A DNA stretch of 17,500 nt from Deinococcus indicus. Lineage in GTDB: Bacteria > Deinococcota > Deinococci > Deinococcales > Deinococcaceae. Below are positions 14,950 to 17,500 of this stretch, piece after piece. Under the pieces are notes generated by a model. It worked only from the letters and a program-made list of their open reading frames with translations. It was not told the DNA's origin and did no database searches. Position numbers and translations under genes: made by a program. Position 1 is the first letter of the stretch. The number at the start of each line of letters is the position of its first letter. The stretch is from the NCBI RefSeq assembly GCF_002198095.1, contig NZ_NHMK01000019.1:1-17500 (forward strand), written 5' to 3'.

Positions 14950-16175
14950 CAGGCCGGGCCGACGTAGCGGGCGCGCGGGCGGATGAACTGCCCCCCGGCG
15001 CGGGTTTCCAGCGCGTGGGCCAGCCAGCCCGCCACGCGGGCCAGCGCGAACAGCGTGACGGCGTCCCCGGCGGGTCGGCCCAGCACGAGGGTCAGCGCAG
15101 CCAGCGCCAGGTCCACGTTCGGCGGCTCGGCGGTATCCGCCGCGTGCGCGCGGATGAGTGCGCGTGCGGCCTGCACGGGCGCGTGATCGGGAAACTGCAT
15201 CTCCAGGGCATCCAGCAGCGCGCGGGCGCGCGGGTCGCCGTGCGGGTAGAGGGCGTGCCCGAAGCCCGGCGCGTGCCCGGCGCGGCGGGTGGCGTCGCGC
15301 AGGGCCGCGCGGGCGTCGCCGTTCAGGGCGGCACTCAGGAGGTCGTGGGCGTGCAGCGCGCCCAGGCCGTGCCGGGGGCCCTGGAGGGCACTCAGCGCCG
15401 CCAGGGTGCAGTGCGCGAGGCTGGCGCCGCCACTGGCCGTGACGCGGGCGGTGAAGGCGCTGACGTTCAGTTCGTGGTCGGCTAGCAGGATCAGCGCGCG
15501 GCGCAGCAGGTCCGCACCGTCCGGGCGGCCCCAGGTGCGGGCCAGCCGGGCGTGCAGCGGCAGGTCCGGGGCGGGCGGCAGTCCGGCGTGCCGTTCGGTG
15601 GTGGCGTGCAGCAGCGTCAGGATGCGCGCGGCCTGCCGGGGACCGGTTTCCGGGCGGGTGTCGAGGGCGTCCGGGTCGTGCGCGCCCGCGTACGTCAGCG
15701 CGTACCCGAGTGCTTCCAGGGGCGTGTCGGCGCGCGGGTGGCGGCTGAGGTTCAGCCGGGCGCGCAGTGGCAGCCTGGGCCGCGTGCCGGTGTCGCCCGT
15801 CCACAGGAGCGCGGCGACCTCCTCGACGGTGGCCGTGTCGGCAAGGTGCCGGGCGTCCACGCCCCGGTAGGCCAGCGTGCCGTTCTCGATGCGGGTCAGG
15901 GCGCTGTCGAGGATGGGGGCCACGCCCCGCTGCGTTCCGGGGTGCAGGCCGTCGAGGCTGCCCTGCACCGCCGCCTGCACGCCGGCCTGTGGATCGCGGC
16001 GGGTGGCCTGCCGCCCGGCGAGGGCCTGCACGTCTCCCGCGTCGTAGCGGCGCTGCCGGGTGCCGGCGGGGCCGGGCACGCTGCGGATCAGGCCGCGGGA
16101 GACGTAGGCGTACAGCGTGGCGGGTTTCACGCCCAGCTGCTCGCAGGCCTGCGCGGTCGTCAGGGGAACGGTCAT
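14949..16175 (-). CDS. Citrate synthase-family enzyme with N-terminal HTH domain
   Basis: This 408-residue fusion has a MerR/excisionase-like helix-turn-helix at about 5-55 (LTTAQACEQLGVKPATLYAYVSRGL, then RRYDAGDVQAL) and a Si-type citrate synthase fold from about 85 on. The catalytic triad is complete: H234 (ADHELNVSAFTAR), H307 (PGFGHALYP.GDPRA) and D355 (NVDLALAAL), and the substrate arginines at RPRARYVGP (399-407) are present. It therefore probably condenses oxaloacetate (or a 2-oxo acid) with acetyl- or propionyl-CoA. The catalytic part, about 340 residues, is a little short for the family. The HTH suggests it also binds DNA; such fusions are known in annotated genomes but their role is unclear to me. 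It is transcribed divergently from a Re-citrate-synthase-like gene 70 bp away. The start is set by TAGCCT 7 nt before the ATG. Confidence 0.9.
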   Translation of the reverse strand: MTVPLTTAQACEQLGVKPATLYAYVSRGLIRSVPGPAGTRQRRYDAGDVQALAGRQATRRDPQAGVQAAVQGSLDGLHPGTQRGVAPILDSALTRIENGTLAYRGVDARHLADTATVEEVAALLWTGDTGTRPRLPLRARLNLSRHPRADTPLEALGYALTYAGAHDPDALDTRPETGPRQAARILTLLHATTERHAGLPPAPDLPLHARLARTWGRPDGADLLRRALILLADHELNVSAFTARVTASGGASLAHCTLAALSALQGPRHGLGALHAHDLLSAALNGDARAALRDATRRAGHAPGFGHALYPHGDPRARALLDALEMQFPDHAPVQAARALIRAHAADTAEPPNVDLALAALTLVLGRPAGDAVTLFALARVAGWLAHALETRAGGQFIRPRARYVGPA

Positions 16176-16182
16176 CCCTTCC

Positions 16183-16188
16183 AGGCTA
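16183..16188 (-). promoter_or_regulatory. -10 hexamer TAGCCT, leaderless promoter of the HTH-citrate synthase
   Basis: On the minus strand TAGCCT is followed by 7 nt and the ATG. The palindrome 16192-16207 starts just upstream and covers the spacer toward the -35 region. Confidence 0.6.
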
Positions 16189-16191
16189 ACA

Positions 16192-16207
16192 TTGATTTTA
16201 GAATCAA
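16192..16207. promoter_or_regulatory. 16-bp palindrome between divergent citrate-synthase-like genes
   Basis: TTGATT-TTAG-AATCAA is a perfect 6+4+6 inverted repeat in an unusually AT-rich island. It lies between the -10 and -35 regions of the HTH-citrate synthase and directly before the -35 of the divergent gene, so a dimeric protein bound there could control both. The HTH of the citrate synthase is an obvious but unproven candidate ligand. Confidence 0.6.
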
Positions 16208-16209
16208 GA

Positions 16210-16239
16210 TTGACGGCATTGACGGTGCGGGACTAGCGT
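16210..16239 (+). promoter_or_regulatory. Promoter of the Re-citrate-synthase-like gene
   Basis: TTGACG (16210-16215), 18-nt spacer, TAGCGT (16234-16239), then 6 nt to ATG 16246. This is the most complete leaderless promoter in the window, with both boxes visible. Confidence 0.7.
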
Positions 16240-16245
16240 GCAGCC

Positions 16246-17500
16246 ATGACCCAGCATTCCCCCACTGTGCGTGACGTGCCGACGCCCGACCTCTTCCCCG
16301 CCGCGTTCCCCGATGGCGCGTTCCCACAGGTGATCTGGGAGGATGGCGAGCGGCCCGCCTCGCTGCCTATCCAGGCCTGGACGACCGAGACCACCCACCG
16401 CGACGGGCAGCAGGGCGGCCTGCCCCTGAACACCGCAGATGGCCTGCGGATCTACGACCTGATGGGCCGCTTCACGGGCGGCAGCGGCGCGCTGCGGCAG
16501 GCGGAGTTCTTCGTGTACCGCCCCGCCGACCGCGCCATGCTGGAGGGCGCCCTGGACCGCTGGCGCGGCGGGCACCCGGTCGAGCCGACCACCTGGATCC
16601 GCGCCACGCGCCGCGACGCCGATCTGGTCGCCGGGCTGGGCGTGCGCGAGACGGGGATGCTCGCCAGTGCCAGCGACTACCACACCTTCCACAAGTTCAC
16701 GCCGGGCGGCCGCGCCCAGGCGGCCCGCACGTACCTGGACGCCGTGCAGGCGGTGCTGGACGCGGGCCTGCGCCCGAGGCTGCACCTGGAGGACGCCACC
16801 CGCGCGCCCCGCGAGTTCATCCTCCCGTTCGTGGAGGCCGTGCAGGCCCTCGCCGCACCCTACCCCGACTCGCAGGCGCCGAAGTTCCGGGTGTGCGACA
16901 CGATGGGCGTCGGCCTCCCGCTGGAGGGGGCGGCGTGGCCGCGCAGCGTACCCCGCATGATCCGCGAACTGCGTGCCGCCGGGCTGCGTGCGGAATCCCT
17001 GGAGTTCCACCCGCACAACGACACGCATCTCGTCGTGGCGAACAGCCTCGCGGCGGTCCTGGCCGGATGCGCGGCGATCAACGGCACGCTGCTTGGCAAG
17101 GGGGAACGCACCGGCAACGCCCCGCTGGAGGGCGTGCTGCTGCACCTGAGCGGCCTGGGCCTGACGGGCGACGCGGACTTCACGGTCCTGAACGACCTGA
17201 ACGACCTGTACGAAGAGCTGGGGCAGAGCGTGCCCGCCAAGTACCCGCTGTTCGGGCGGGACGCGCACCGCACCCGCGCCGGCATCCATGCGGACGGACT
17301 GAACAAGTTCTGGCCCATGTACGCGCCGTTCAACGTGCCTGCCCTGCTGGGCCGCCCGCTCGACCTGTCCCTGACGAAGGACAGCGGCGTGGCGGGCCTG
17401 ATCTTCCTGATCCGGCAGCACACCGGCACCGAACTGGCCAAGGACCACGCGGGCCTGCGCGCCCTGCACGCATCCCTGACCGCCGAGTTCGACGCGGGCC
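16246..17500 (+). CDS. DRE-TIM metallolyase resembling Re-citrate synthase (3' end cut by window)
   Basis: The first 418 residues are present and no stop is reached. The protein belongs to the HMGL-like/2-isopropylmalate synthase superfamily, which condenses acetyl-CoA with 2-oxo acids. Landmarks are THRDGQQ (metal D53), FHPHND (H255, H257) and GKGERTGN (N291); the His-to-Asn spacing equals that of 2-isopropylmalate synthase. The blocks AEFFVYRPADR, TWIRA, RETGMLASASDYHTFHK, PRLHLEDATRA and VCDTMGVGLP, then HRTRAGIHADGLNK, match my memory of the Clostridium kluyveri Re-citrate synthase group better than LeuA or homocitrate synthase. Glu (TTETTHRDG) replaces the usual Asp of DTTLRDG. Re-citrate synthase activity is an inference; 2-isopropylmalate, homocitrate or citramalate synthase remain possible. 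Leaderless start at 16246. Confidence 0.85.
   Translation, partial: MTQHSPTVRDVPTPDLFPAAFPDGAFPQVIWEDGERPASLPIQAWTTETTHRDGQQGGLPLNTADGLRIYDLMGRFTGGSGALRQAEFFVYRPADRAMLEGALDRWRGGHPVEPTTWIRATRRDADLVAGLGVRETGMLASASDYHTFHKFTPGGRAQAARTYLDAVQAVLDAGLRPRLHLEDATRAPREFILPFVEAVQALAAPYPDSQAPKFRVCDTMGVGLPLEGAAWPRSVPRMIRELRAAGLRAESLEFHPHNDTHLVVANSLAAVLAGCAAINGTLLGKGERTGNAPLEGVLLHLSGLGLTGDADFTVLNDLNDLYEELGQSVPAKYPLFGRDAHRTRAGIHADGLNKFWPMYAPFNVPALLGRPLDLSLTKDSGVAGLIFLIRQHTGTELAKDHAGLRALHASLTAEFDAG

Noticed and set aside
16204..17469. 421-codon minus strand frame antisense to the Re-citrate-synthase-like gene
   Set aside because: The + strand has all catalytic motifs and a clear promoter; the antisense frame has none.

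Overview
This is a high-GC window (roughly 68-70% by eye, with strongly G/C-ending codons) that looks like a chromosomal segment of a Deinococcus species. Three things point there. The protein set fits: a UbiD decarboxylase, an M20/M24 peptidase pair and a citrate synthase with an N-terminal helix-turn-helix. Most genes seem to be leaderless, with a TAnnnT -10 hexamer only 5-7 nt before the ATG, a pattern known from Deinococcus transcriptomics. The intergenic spaces carry small palindromic repeats. The genus is an inference; no rRNA or marker gene is present.

Layout. 1-364: no convincing gene. 365-1459 (+): FMN-dependent alpha-hydroxy-acid oxidase, convergent with 1526-3367 (-), a UbiD-family prenyl-FMN decarboxylase; a perfect 10-bp hairpin lies between them. 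3572-5118 (+): cystine-type ABC transporter pair (binding protein, then permease) with an intercistronic hairpin and a duplicated RBS/start; no ATPase follows. 5260-6882 (+): DUF4173-like membrane protein. 7075-7548 (+): small secreted protein behind a long leader hairpin. 7853-9094 (+): M24 aminopeptidase P-like enzyme. 9182-9859 (+): short-chain dehydrogenase, convergent with 9966-11312 (-), an M20 dipeptidase-like enzyme. 11378-12370 (-): UDP-glucose 4-epimerase. 12399-13499 (-): LacI-family repressor, divergent from 13588-14802 (+), a YbjJ-like MFS transporter, with a 20-bp palindromic operator between them. 14949-16175 (-): HTH-citrate synthase fusion, divergent from 16246-17500 (+, cut by the window end), a DRE-TIM metallolyase resembling Re-citrate synthase, with a 16-bp palindrome between the two promoters.

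How the genes work together. Most units are single housekeeping or metabolic genes with their own promoter. Three contexts are informative: the cystine uptake pair, the LacI/MFS sugar-type module with galE downstream, and the divergent pair of two unrelated citrate-synthase-like enzymes. In that pair one enzyme carries a DNA-binding domain, which suggests a metabolite-sensing switch in acetyl-CoA condensation; this is the most interesting system here. A 38-nt imperfect palindrome occurs three times (once inverted), each time just after the stop codon of a + strand gene.
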